Positions 7,624-14,243 of a DNA stretch of 16,626 bases are shown here, piece after piece. Each line of letters opens with the position of its first letter. The first letter of the stretch is position 1. Under the pieces are notes generated by a model that saw only the letters and a program-made list of their open reading frames with translations, did no database searches and was not told the origin of the DNA. The position numbers and the translations under genes were made by a program. Origin of the DNA: CAZUGA01 sp964626505 (GTDB taxonomy: Bacteria; Pseudomonadota; Gammaproteobacteria; Methylococcales; UBA1147); contig CAZVFR010000042.1 of the NCBI GenBank assembly GCA_964626505.1, forward strand, positions 1-16,626. Reading direction: 5' to 3'.

Positions 7624-7989
7624 ATGAAATGGACCGTTCATTTTTATACGGCCTTCGAGCCAGAATTTGCGGCTCTGAAAGAAGATGTTCAAGATGAATT
7701 GCTGGCCCACGCCAGACTTTTGGAGACCTTCGGACCGGAACTCGGACGCCCACGCGCCGACACACTAAACGGGTCGAAGCATGCGAACATGAAGGAATTA
7801 CGCTTCGATGCTGCCAATGGAGTCTGGCGTGTTGTTTTCGCCTTCAATCCGAAGCGCCATGCGATCCTGCTTGTGGCAGGAGACAAGGTGGGGACAAGTG
7901 AAAAACTCTTTTACAAACGACTCATCAAGAAGGCGGACGAACGGTTCGATGAACATTTGAAACGCTTGGATGATAAAAAGCGGAGGTAA
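7624..7989 (+). CDS. RelE/HigB-like toxin (phage Gp49-like family), toxin-first module
   Basis: This 121-aa protein matches the Gp49-like/DUF891 branch of RelE-fold toxins, which typically cleave mRNA on the ribosome. Family-typical stretches are VQDELLAHARLLETFGPELG at residues 23-42, DTLNGSKHANMKELRF, and GVWRVVFAFNPKRHAILLVA followed by GDKVG, SEKLFYKRLIKKADERFDEH. The gene precedes its antitoxin, as in HigBA and unlike most type II modules. The promoter -10 box lies so close to the ATG that the mRNA may be leaderless, and no strong ribosome binding site is present. The substrate is unproven. Confidence 0.92.
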   Translation: MKWTVHFYTAFEPEFAALKEDVQDELLAHARLLETFGPELGRPRADTLNGSKHANMKELRFDAANGVWRVVFAFNPKRHAILLVAGDKVGTSEKLFYKRLIKKADERFDEHLKRLDDKKRR

Positions 7990-7992
7990 GCC

Positions 7993-8376
7993 ATGAAAAA
8001 TTTGAAAGTTATCATGAACACTCTTCCGGCCGAACGACGTGCCAATATCGACGCTCGAGCCGAAGAGTTGATTGCAGAAGAAATGACACTTCGAGACCTG
8101 CGCAAAGCGCAGGATCTAACCCAGGAACGCATGGCGGAGTTGTTAGGTGTGGGACAGGACAACATCTCCCGTCTTGAAGGCCGGACGGATATGCTGCTGT
8201 CGACTCTGCGCAGCTACGTTGCTGCCATGGGAGGTTCTCTGGACATGGTGATACGTTTTCCGGACAGACCCGCGGTATCCCTTTCTTCCTTGTTCGGAAA
8301 GGCAGAAAATGAAAAAGGGCATTCACACCGCCGCAAACGTTTGGCAGAAGATCGCGCAAAACATCGTCCGGCTTGA
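7993..8376 (+). CDS. XRE-family helix-turn-helix antitoxin (HigA-like)
   Basis: This 127-aa protein is the probable antitoxin and autorepressor of the upstream toxin. The helix-turn-helix is visible as LRKAQDLTQERMAELLGVGQ then DNISRLEGR around residues 36-65, followed by STLRSYVAAMGGSLDMVIRF, which is typical of antitoxins paired with Gp49-like toxins. The start ATG has a strong GGAGG six bases upstream, lying within the end of the toxin gene (3-bp gap between genes). This should favour antitoxin over toxin synthesis. After FPDRPAVSLSSL, where many relatives end, there is a basic tail of about 27 residues rich in Arg, His and Lys. Confidence 0.92.
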   Translation: MKNLKVIMNTLPAERRANIDARAEELIAEEMTLRDLRKAQDLTQERMAELLGVGQDNISRLEGRTDMLLSTLRSYVAAMGGSLDMVIRFPDRPAVSLSSLFGKAENEKGHSHRRKRLAEDRAKHRPA

Positions 8377-8695
8377 TGGCTTTTCTCTAACGCTGGCAGA
8401 TTTTCCAAAAACTTTCGTTTCTCGGAGATACGACCCAAACAGGGAAAAGCCGCAGGTTAGGGGGTATTCAGCCTCTTGAAACCAATCTTCGAAAATTTTG
8501 CGGGTGCGATGAGTTTAGAGAAAAGGAGGAATCGTCCTTGCCCTCTGGTGAGAACTGCGGGTTGGGGTTGAACTACTAAGGCTCCGCCAGACGAAAGAGG
8601 CGGCAATTGATAGGCCCACTCTACGGTACGGTATACCTACTTTCTACTCTACCACTAATTTGGCCGTATATTTCCTCGGTCCTATGCTTATGTGC
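8377..8695. other. Gene-free stretch between antitoxin and bamE
   Basis: No well-supported gene lies here. The stretch holds the third copy of the 16-bp motif (8416-8431), the end of an unrecognised 56-codon open frame (8309-8479) that overlaps the antitoxin tail, a CCGCC/GGCGG hairpin (8584-8588 with 8599-8603), and the GGTATACC palindrome near 8631. No convincing terminator for either flanking gene is seen. Confidence 0.55.
8416..8431 (+). repeat. Right-hand copy of 16-bp motif CGTTTCTCGGAGATAC
   Basis: It differs at one position from the reverse complement of the 7494-7509 arm (CGTTTTTCGGAGATAC) and at two positions from the 7512-7527 arm. It lies 40 bp after the antitoxin stop, so the motif brackets the HigBA-like pair. 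Confidence 0.65.
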
Positions 8696-9118
8696 TTATA
8701 CGTCATCGTCGGAGAACAACCCGCTGATTTTCTCCCACATGCTTTTTTGTATTTCGCGCTTGGGGACGATGACATTGGTTTCCTCGATGCTTTCGGGCGG
8801 CGGCTCGTTGGACGGGCGGAAATCACCTTGTATTCCGGCCAGTCTTTCGTCTTTGAAAAACAGTGAAATTCTTTTCTGTTCGCGTACTTCGCCGCCGAGT
8901 TCGGTTGAGTAAATATAATCCCATCGTTCCTGGTGAAAAACGTCCACGGACAAAGGTGTGCCCATGATATAGCGAACCTGACGTTTATTCATATTGGGTT
9001 CGAGCTGGTCGATCATTTCCTGGGAAACGATGTTTCCCTGCTGGATGTCTAACTTATATATGCATGAAGTCAAAAACAAGCTTGCAAAACAAGCAATAAA
9101 GATGAGATGCTTGGGCAT
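8696..9118 (-). CDS. bamE: Outer membrane assembly lipoprotein BamE (OmlA/SmpA)
   Basis: BamE is the small lipoprotein of the BAM complex that folds beta-barrel proteins into the outer membrane. The N-terminus is a lipoprotein signal peptide with lipobox LTSC at residues 16-19, so Cys19 should be lipidated. The SmpA/OmlA domain shows YKLDIQQGNIVSQEMIDQLE, MNKRQVRYIMGTPL and FHQERWDYIYS. The length of 140 aa is slightly above the E. coli protein because of a polar C-terminal extension (PPPESIEETNVIVPKRE onward). It is divergent from fur with an 87-bp gap, an arrangement also known in Pseudomonas (omlA-fur). Its sorting to the outer membrane depends on the Lol machinery encoded nearby. Confidence 0.95.
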   Translation of the reverse strand: MPKHLIFIACFASLFLTSCIYKLDIQQGNIVSQEMIDQLEPNMNKRQVRYIMGTPLSVDVFHQERWDYIYSTELGGEVREQKRISLFFKDERLAGIQGDFRPSNEPPPESIEETNVIVPKREIQKSMWEKISGLFSDDDV

Positions 9119-9134
9119 GAAGTGTAAATACAGA

Positions 9135-9162
9135 TTGAGCTATAGGTTAAAAGCGCGATAAT
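9135..9162 (+). promoter_or_regulatory. Candidate promoter of fur
   Basis: TTGAGC (9135-9140) and GATAAT (9157-9162) are 16 bp apart in the bamE-fur divergent gap, placing a start near 9169 and a leader of about 37 nt. No Fur-box-like repeat was recognised here. Confidence 0.5.
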
Positions 9163-9205
9163 ACCTGATAGTAAGCCGCAAAACACTCTTTTTGGAGATC
9201 GGGAG

Positions 9206-9625
9206 TTGGAAAGTCAAGATATACGAAATGCGGGACTGAAAGTTACTTTACCGCGGGTCAAGATTCTGGAGATGCTGGAAAATAGGCAGTTTTCGGAACG
9301 GCATTTAACTGCCGAAAAAGTGTACAAGAATCTGCTTGAGGATGGTGAAGAGATCGGCTTGGCTACAGTTTATCGTGTGTTGACGCAGTTTGAAGCCGCA
9401 GGCTTGGTTACCCGGCTGCATTTCGAAGGTGGCAACTCAGTTTTCGAGCTGAATCGTGGCGAACACCATGATCATATAGTGTGCGTTAAATGCGGGCGGG
9501 TTGACGAATTCAAGGATCAAATGATTGAGTCGCGGCAGAACGAAATTAGTGCAGAACTGGGCTACGAATTGACCGATCATTGCCTTTATCTTTACGGCCT
9601 CTGTGGCGATTGCCGAATGAACTGA
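9206..9625 (+). CDS. fur: Ferric uptake regulator Fur
   Basis: Fur (139 aa) is the iron-responsive repressor that binds DNA as a metal-loaded dimer. The winged-helix N-terminal part includes AGLKVTLPRVKILEML and the recognition region GLATVYRVLTQFEAAGLV (residues 51-68). Metal-site residues are present: His33, HHDH at 87-90, Glu101 and His125. The two structural CxxC pairs are Cys93/Cys96 and Cys133/Cys136. The start is a TTG at 9206, chosen because GGAGA lies 7 bases upstream and MESQDIRNAGLKVTLPR matches the family. No in-frame ATG lies nearby. A TTG start would lower translation efficiency. Confidence 0.96.
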   Translation: MESQDIRNAGLKVTLPRVKILEMLENRQFSERHLTAEKVYKNLLEDGEEIGLATVYRVLTQFEAAGLVTRLHFEGGNSVFELNRGEHHDHIVCVKCGRVDEFKDQMIESRQNEISAELGYELTDHCLYLYGLCGDCRMN

Positions 9626-9660
9626 TTCTTGTTACGGTAAATGTCGCAACTCAACTGTAG

Positions 9661-9704
9661 CCTGTAACTACTCAGCGAATCAAAGAAACCCTGTAACTGC
9701 TCAG
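9661..9704. repeat. Two copies of a 15-bp repeat CCTGTAACTNCTCAG
   Basis: CCTGTAACTACTCAG (9661-9675) and CCTGTAACTGCTCAG (9690-9704) lie in the fur-lolC gap, 29 bp apart, start to start. A third copy with one more change lies in reverse orientation at 2173-2187. Confidence 0.75.
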
Positions 9705-9764
9705 AATGTTGTGTTTACAAGGTTGATTAGCCGATTGGCTGCTTTTGTGGTTTAATCGGCCGCC

Positions 9765-11012
9765 ATGTTCAAACCTCTCGTCCTGTTTATCGGCTTGCGT
9801 TATACGCGCGCAAAACGCCGAACCCGCTTCATTTCGTTTATTACTTTAACTTCGGTGCTGGGGATTGCCTTAGGCGTTACGGCATTGATCACGGTTCTGT
9901 CCGTAATGAACGGATTCGAAGCCGAGCTTCGTGACCGAATCCTGGGTATGACTTCGCACGCGACGATTACAGGATGGAATGGGCGCTTGGATGATTGGCA
10001 TGCCTACGATAGCGAGCTGGAAAAGGATGAACGGGTCGTTGGTTGGGCACCTTTTATCCGCGGCCAAATTATGTTGAATGCGGGTCGCAGAGTTAGCGGG
10101 TCGTTGCTGCGTGGTGTATTACCAGATTCCGAGCCAAATGTTTCGGAGGTCTTTAATAATTTGATCAGAGGTGATGCGACGTCTTTGCAGGCCGGGAAGT
10201 ATCAAATCATTTTGGGCGTCGAATTGGCTAATTATCTGAGTGTGGGGATTGGGGATAAGGTAACGGTGATTACACCGCAGGTAAATTCGACACCGGCCGG
10301 TATACTGCCCAGGTTGCGTCGCTTTACCGTGACGAGTATTTTTAAAGTCGGCATGTATGAATACGATCGCAACCTGGCTTTGATTCATATCAGTGACGCG
10401 GCTAAGTTGTACCGGCTGGGTGGTTCCGTGTCAGGCTTGAGGTTGAGGCTTGTGGATTTGTTTGACGCGCCCCGTGTTACGGCTGATTTGGCCAGTACGT
10501 TAGCGGGTGGTATACAAGTTAGCGATTGGACCCGCGTGCACGCTAATTTTTTTCGCGCCATAAAAACCGAGAAGCGCGTCATGTTTATCATCCTCTTATT
10601 GATTGTCGCGGTAGCGGCATTCAATATTGTGTCAACCTTAGTCATGGTCGTGACGGATAAACAAGGCGATATCGCGATTTTGCGTACTCAGGGGCTGACG
10701 CCTACGTCGGTGATGGGTATTTTTATCGTGTTGGGCGCTATTATCGGGACGATCGGGACAATACTTGGTGTTATAGGCGGTGTAGCGCTGGCGCTGAACG
10801 TCGACGTAATAGTACCGGCGATTGAACGCTTTTTTGGCGTGCATTTTTTGGCACCGGACGTTTATTACATCAGTGAATTGCCATCCAAGTTGGTCTGGGC
10901 CGACGTTTATCAAATTGCCGCCATGGCATTCGTGCTCGCCTTGCTGGCGACATTATACCCCGCCTGGCAGGCATCCAGGATCAAACCCGCTGAAGTGTTA
11001 CGCTATGAATAG
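9765..11012 (+). CDS. lolC: Lipoprotein-releasing ABC transporter permease (LolC/E family)
   Basis: This inner-membrane permease (415 aa) frees mature lipoproteins from the membrane and hands them to the periplasmic carrier LolA. The family N-terminus LFIGLRYTRAKRRTRFISFI is followed by the first membrane helix (about residues 24-48) and VLSVMNGFEAELRDRILGM. A large periplasmic domain spans about 50-265. Three further helices follow near 272-297, 318-347 and 378-402, then the C-terminal YPAWQASRIKPAEVLRYE. It overlaps lolD by 8 bases. No second permease gene (lolE) is in the cluster, so this could be the single LolF-type permease that works as a homodimer in many bacteria. The start ATG lacks a strong Shine-Dalgarno sequence. 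Confidence 0.95.
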   Translation: MFKPLVLFIGLRYTRAKRRTRFISFITLTSVLGIALGVTALITVLSVMNGFEAELRDRILGMTSHATITGWNGRLDDWHAYDSELEKDERVVGWAPFIRGQIMLNAGRRVSGSLLRGVLPDSEPNVSEVFNNLIRGDATSLQAGKYQIILGVELANYLSVGIGDKVTVITPQVNSTPAGILPRLRRFTVTSIFKVGMYEYDRNLALIHISDAAKLYRLGGSVSGLRLRLVDLFDAPRVTADLASTLAGGIQVSDWTRVHANFFRAIKTEKRVMFIILLLIVAVAAFNIVSTLVMVVTDKQGDIAILRTQGLTPTSVMGIFIVLGAIIGTIGTILGVIGGVALALNVDVIVPAIERFFGVHFLAPDVYYISELPSKLVWADVYQIAAMAFVLALLATLYPAWQASRIKPAEVLRYE

Positions 11013-11688
11013 CGAAAGCGTTTTAAGCTGCGAAGGCCTGGATAAGACTTTTACCGAGGGTGGTTTGAATGTTGAAGTGCTGAAGGATGTTAGCATGTCG
11101 GTACACGCGGGCGAACGTGTCGCGGTCATGGGGGCTTCGGGATCAGGTAAAAGTACACTGCTGCATTTACTCGGCGGTTTGGATGAACCTACGGCCGGCA
11201 AAGTGGTGTTGGCTAATGTGGAACTCAGTAGCTTGAGTCCGGCTAAGTTGGGGCAGCTGAGAAATACATCCTTAGGGTTTGTGTACCAGTTCCATCATTT
11301 ATTGGGTGAGTTTACCGCGCTGGAAAACGTTAGTATGCCCTTGCTGATACGTGGCGAAACGGTCGCGTTTGCTAAACAAAAGGCGGCTGAAATTTTGTCA
11401 AGAGTCGGGCTGGGACAGCGCATGGCGCACAAACCCGGAGAACTGTCCGGCGGGGAACGGCAAAGAGCCGCGATTGCGCGCGCGTTGGTCAACCAGCCAC
11501 GCTGTGTTTTGGCTGACGAACCCACCGGGAATCTGGACAGTCGGACCGCGGAACGCATCTACGAATTGATGCTGGAATTGAACCAGGAATTTGGCACCAG
11601 TTTCCTTATCGTAACGCACGATGAATCGCTAGCGCGGCGAATGGATACAATTCTCCATCTCGAGGACGGTCGTTTCGTACCCGCTTGA
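11005..11688 (+). CDS. lolD: Lipoprotein-releasing ABC transporter ATPase LolD
   Basis: LolD (227 aa, typical size) is the cytoplasmic ATPase that powers lipoprotein release by its permease partner. The Walker A motif GASGSGKST is at residues 43-51, and the Q-loop region contains FVYQFHHLLGEFTALENVSM, a stretch characteristic of LolD. The signature LSGGERQR is at 147-154, Walker B CVLADEP at 167-173, and the H-loop THD has His205. The frame stays open upstream inside lolC, but the ATG at 11005 gives the normal N-terminus (MNSESVLSCEGLDKTF) and an 8-base overlap with lolC that implies translational coupling. Confidence 0.96.
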   Translation: MNSESVLSCEGLDKTFTEGGLNVEVLKDVSMSVHAGERVAVMGASGSGKSTLLHLLGGLDEPTAGKVVLANVELSSLSPAKLGQLRNTSLGFVYQFHHLLGEFTALENVSMPLLIRGETVAFAKQKAAEILSRVGLGQRMAHKPGELSGGERQRAAIARALVNQPRCVLADEPTGNLDSRTAERIYELMLELNQEFGTSFLIVTHDESLARRMDTILHLEDGRFVPA

Positions 11689-11808
11689 ATTTCTTTTAAA
11701 GTGCTGGGTTTAGCCAACGCTTCCTGTAACGCTGGCAGTTTGCTTATAGCCGCTTGACTTTCGACATACTTATGCGTTGTCGCTTCTCAGGGTTCCAGCG
11801 TTTATTGA

Positions 11809-11825
11809 GTAGGGCGACCCCCTAC
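11809..11825. other. Small hairpin just before comEC
   Basis: GTAGGG (11809-11814) and CCCTAC (11820-11825) can pair perfectly around five bases, followed by CAATTTTAG. It ends 14 bases before the comEC ATG. It could be a weak terminator for lolD or a leader structure limiting comEC translation. The evidence is only the pairing. Confidence 0.3.
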
Positions 11826-11839
11826 CAATTTTAGTTCGA

Positions 11840-14137
11840 ATGACTCGGATCGCATTCGCATTTGTGGCTGGTGTGTTGCTTTTGCAACAAAGCGAAGCGC
11901 TACCTTCGACCCTATGGCTGTTGCCCTTGGTTATCGGCGGCGGGTTCATTTTTCGGAATAAAAAATGGCGCCTGTTGGGTTGGTTTGTATTGGGGTACGC
12001 ATGGGCGTTTGTCGTTTCGTATAGTGTATTAAGTGACCGGCTGGACCAGTCTGTTGAAGGTAAAAATCTGGTTATCGAAGGTTTGGTGACCGGGATGCCA
12101 CAGTATTTTGACCGGGGTGTTCGCTTCGGCTTCGATATCGGCTTTGTTGAAGACGGCTCGGAATCCAGGGTTGCTAAAAAAGTACGCTTGAGTTGGTATT
12201 CCGCGCCGGCCAGTGTTCGTGCAGGTGATCGTTGGCGCTTTGTGGTTCGATTAAAGCGTCCTCACGGTAATTTTAATTCGGGTAACTTTGACTACGAGAA
12301 GTGGCTTTTTATTAACCGCTATCGTGCTACGGGTTATGTCAGGGCATCGGAGGAAACTCGTTTATTATCCCAAGAAGCACGATGGTATTGGCCGAACGTC
12401 TGGCGCCAGGCTATAAACGAACAAATTTCAGCTGCTTTGGACGAGACCCCCGCACGCGGCATAATTAAAGCACTCACGATCGGTTCTCGGGATGAGATCA
12501 GCGCTGATCAATGGCGAATACTGCGGATAACCGGCACCGCACATTTGATTGCAATCTCGGGGTTGCATATCGGTTTAATTGCCGGGTTCGGCTATTTCGC
12601 CAGCAGGTGGTTAGGGTGCAGATTTGGCTCACTACGAATCGCACCACGGATTGTAGCCGCACTTGCTGCGATTATTGTCTCGATTATCTATGCCTCGTTG
12701 GCCGGGTTTTCGTTGCCAACGCAGCGTGCTCTGATCATGGTTGTGGTCGTCATGGGAGGAATTTTGAGCCAACGGCACGTGATGCCTGTCCGCAGTATTG
12801 CAGTCGCCGTGTTTTTAATTGTTGTGTTGGATCCATTGGCGGTTTTGTCGGCTGGGTTTTGGTTATCGTTCGCCGCGGTGTCGGTCATCGCGTATGTGAC
12901 CGTGGGTCGGGTGGGTCATAACACCGGTTGGATAGGAGCCAATCGCATTGCTGTGGTTACGGCAATCGGACTTGCGCCGTTGCTGTTGCTGTTTTTTCAG
13001 CAAGTCTCTTTGATCGCGCCGCTTGCTAATATCATTGCCGTTCCGTGGGTGAGTCTGGTGGTAGTGCCGTTTTCCTTGCTAGGTGTCGGGCTGCTGTCCT
13101 TGTTTCCGGCATTGGGCAATGCTTTGCTGGGTGTAGCGGAATTTGCATTGCAGCTGATATGGGTAATTCTGGAATGGTTATCGACTGTACCTTACGCAGC
13201 ATGGTCTTTGCCTGAACCATCGATGTGGGTGGTATTGATGGCAATTTTGGGAGTCGCGATATTGTTTCTACCCAAGGGCTTGCCAGGGCGCTGGTTGGGC
13301 GTGATCGCTTTTATACCGCTTTGTTTTCCGAGTTTACGTGACCCAAATTCGGGGACAGCCGTAGTTACCCTGCTGGATGTGGGCCAGGGCTTGGCCTCGG
13401 TAGTCCAAACCCAAAACCACACCTTGGTATTCGATACGGGCGCTCGGTTCAGCGCGGATTTTGACATGGGGTCCGCGGTTGTTACACCGTTTTTGCGTAG
13501 GCAGGGAATAAACCGAATCGACAGGCTGATTATCAGCCATGGAGATAATGATCATATCGGTGGTGCGCACGCACTGACTCGAGAATTTGAAATATCCAGT
13601 GTTTATTCCAGCGTGCCGACACAGATTCCATGGATTTCCGCGAGTCTTTGCGAGGCTGGCCAGTCCTGGATTTGGGATAGAGTGGTGTTTCGAATATTGT
13701 CGCCGCAGGAAATTTTGCTGGATAACGACAACGAAAATTCTTGTGTTTTGCAGGTTGTTGCTGCGCGTGGAGACAGCGTTTTAATGACCGGTGATATCGA
13801 GAAAAAGGCGGAGTCCATGTTGGTGGGTACCTATGGGGAACGATTGCGCAGCACGTACTTGATAATTCCGCACCATGGCAGCAATACTTCGTCTACAAAG
13901 CCGTTTCTGGAGGCTATAGACCCAGTTTTTGGTTTGGTGTCCGCCGGTTATCGAAACCGCTATGGTTTTCCCCGGCAAGCGGTGTTGGATCGTCTTGAGC
14001 GCGTGGGGATAAAAGTCATGAATACCGCAGAATCCGGGGCGATACAGGTTCACCTTGGGACGGGGCCAAGCGCACCGCTAAGCTACCGGAAATCAAATGG
14101 CAGATTCTATAATTTCGGTAGCAATTCGTCCGACTGA
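11840..14137 (+). CDS. comEC: DNA uptake channel ComEC/Rec2
   Basis: ComEC (765 aa, usual for the full-length family) is the inner-membrane channel that carries single-stranded DNA into the cell during natural transformation. The N-terminal membrane and OB-like (DUF4131) region occupies about residues 1-180. The competence domain follows with ARGIIKALTIGSRDEIS, HLIAISGLHIGL (Ser240-Gly-Leu-His243) and SLPTQRALIM, then many membrane helices to about 490. The C-terminal metallo-beta-lactamase-like domain begins at VVTLLDVGQGLASVV. It has the metal motif HGDNDH at 567-572, a later VLMTGDIE and IIPHHGSNTSS with His678/His679. All metal ligands appear intact, suggesting an active nuclease-type domain. 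No Shine-Dalgarno sequence is visible, and the gene is 151 bp after lolD, so it may be separately expressed. Confidence 0.95.
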   Translation: MTRIAFAFVAGVLLLQQSEALPSTLWLLPLVIGGGFIFRNKKWRLLGWFVLGYAWAFVVSYSVLSDRLDQSVEGKNLVIEGLVTGMPQYFDRGVRFGFDIGFVEDGSESRVAKKVRLSWYSAPASVRAGDRWRFVVRLKRPHGNFNSGNFDYEKWLFINRYRATGYVRASEETRLLSQEARWYWPNVWRQAINEQISAALDETPARGIIKALTIGSRDEISADQWRILRITGTAHLIAISGLHIGLIAGFGYFASRWLGCRFGSLRIAPRIVAALAAIIVSIIYASLAGFSLPTQRALIMVVVVMGGILSQRHVMPVRSIAVAVFLIVVLDPLAVLSAGFWLSFAAVSVIAYVTVGRVGHNTGWIGANRIAVVTAIGLAPLLLLFFQQVSLIAPLANIIAVPWVSLVVVPFSLLGVGLLSLFPALGNALLGVAEFALQLIWVILEWLSTVPYAAWSLPEPSMWVVLMAILGVAILFLPKGLPGRWLGVIAFIPLCFPSLRDPNSGTAVVTLLDVGQGLASVVQTQNHTLVFDTGARFSADFDMGSAVVTPFLRRQGINRIDRLIISHGDNDHIGGAHALTREFEISSVYSSVPTQIPWISASLCEAGQSWIWDRVVFRILSPQEILLDNDNENSCVLQVVAARGDSVLMTGDIEKKAESMLVGTYGERLRSTYLIIPHHGSNTSSTKPFLEAIDPVFGLVSAGYRNRYGFPRQAVLDRLERVGIKVMNTAESGAIQVHLGTGPSAPLSYRKSNGRFYNFGSNSSD

Positions 14138-14162
14138 GTATTATAGACTTTCCATGTTCAAT

Positions 14163-14184
14163 GTTCAAGAATGCATTCTTGAAC
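14163..14184. repeat. 22-bp perfect palindrome between comEC and cysN
   Basis: The arm GTTCAAGAATG (14163-14173) is followed at once by its exact reverse complement CATTCTTGAAC (14174-14184). As RNA it forms a 9-bp stem with a TGCA loop on either strand. No U-run follows on either side, so it is not a standard intrinsic terminator. Confidence 0.85.
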
Positions 14185-14223
14185 GCGAAAGGGGTAGTAA
14201 AGTTCAGACCTTAATGGCGATAT

Positions 14224-14237
14224 GCGCGAGCTCGCGC
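14224..14237. repeat. 14-bp perfect palindrome next to the cysN stop
   Basis: GCGCGAGCTCGCGC is its own reverse complement and lies 6 bp beyond the cysN stop codon. It is GC-only apart from the central AGCT part and could form a strong short hairpin in the cysN 3' end. No U-run follows. Confidence 0.7.
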
Positions 14238-14243
14238 TTCGCT

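Noticed and set aside
8440..8610. Integron attC-like site next to the toxin-antitoxin pair
   Set aside because: GTTAGG occurs, but there is no matching RYYYAAC partner arm or imperfect palindrome of attC type, and no integrase is in the window.
8607..8912. Plus-strand frame of 101 codons opposite bamE
   Set aside because: It is mostly antisense to bamE, shows no recognisable domain, and bamE is clearly real.
10822..11004. Upstream extension of the lolD frame to 288 residues
   Set aside because: It runs inside the lolC coding region and the added residues do not fit the ATPase family; the ATG at 11005 gives the normal N-terminus.
13541..13558. A GATAATGATCATATC stretch that resembles a Fur box
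   Set aside because: It lies inside comEC and encodes the obligatory metal motif GDNDHI, so the resemblance is explained by coding needs.
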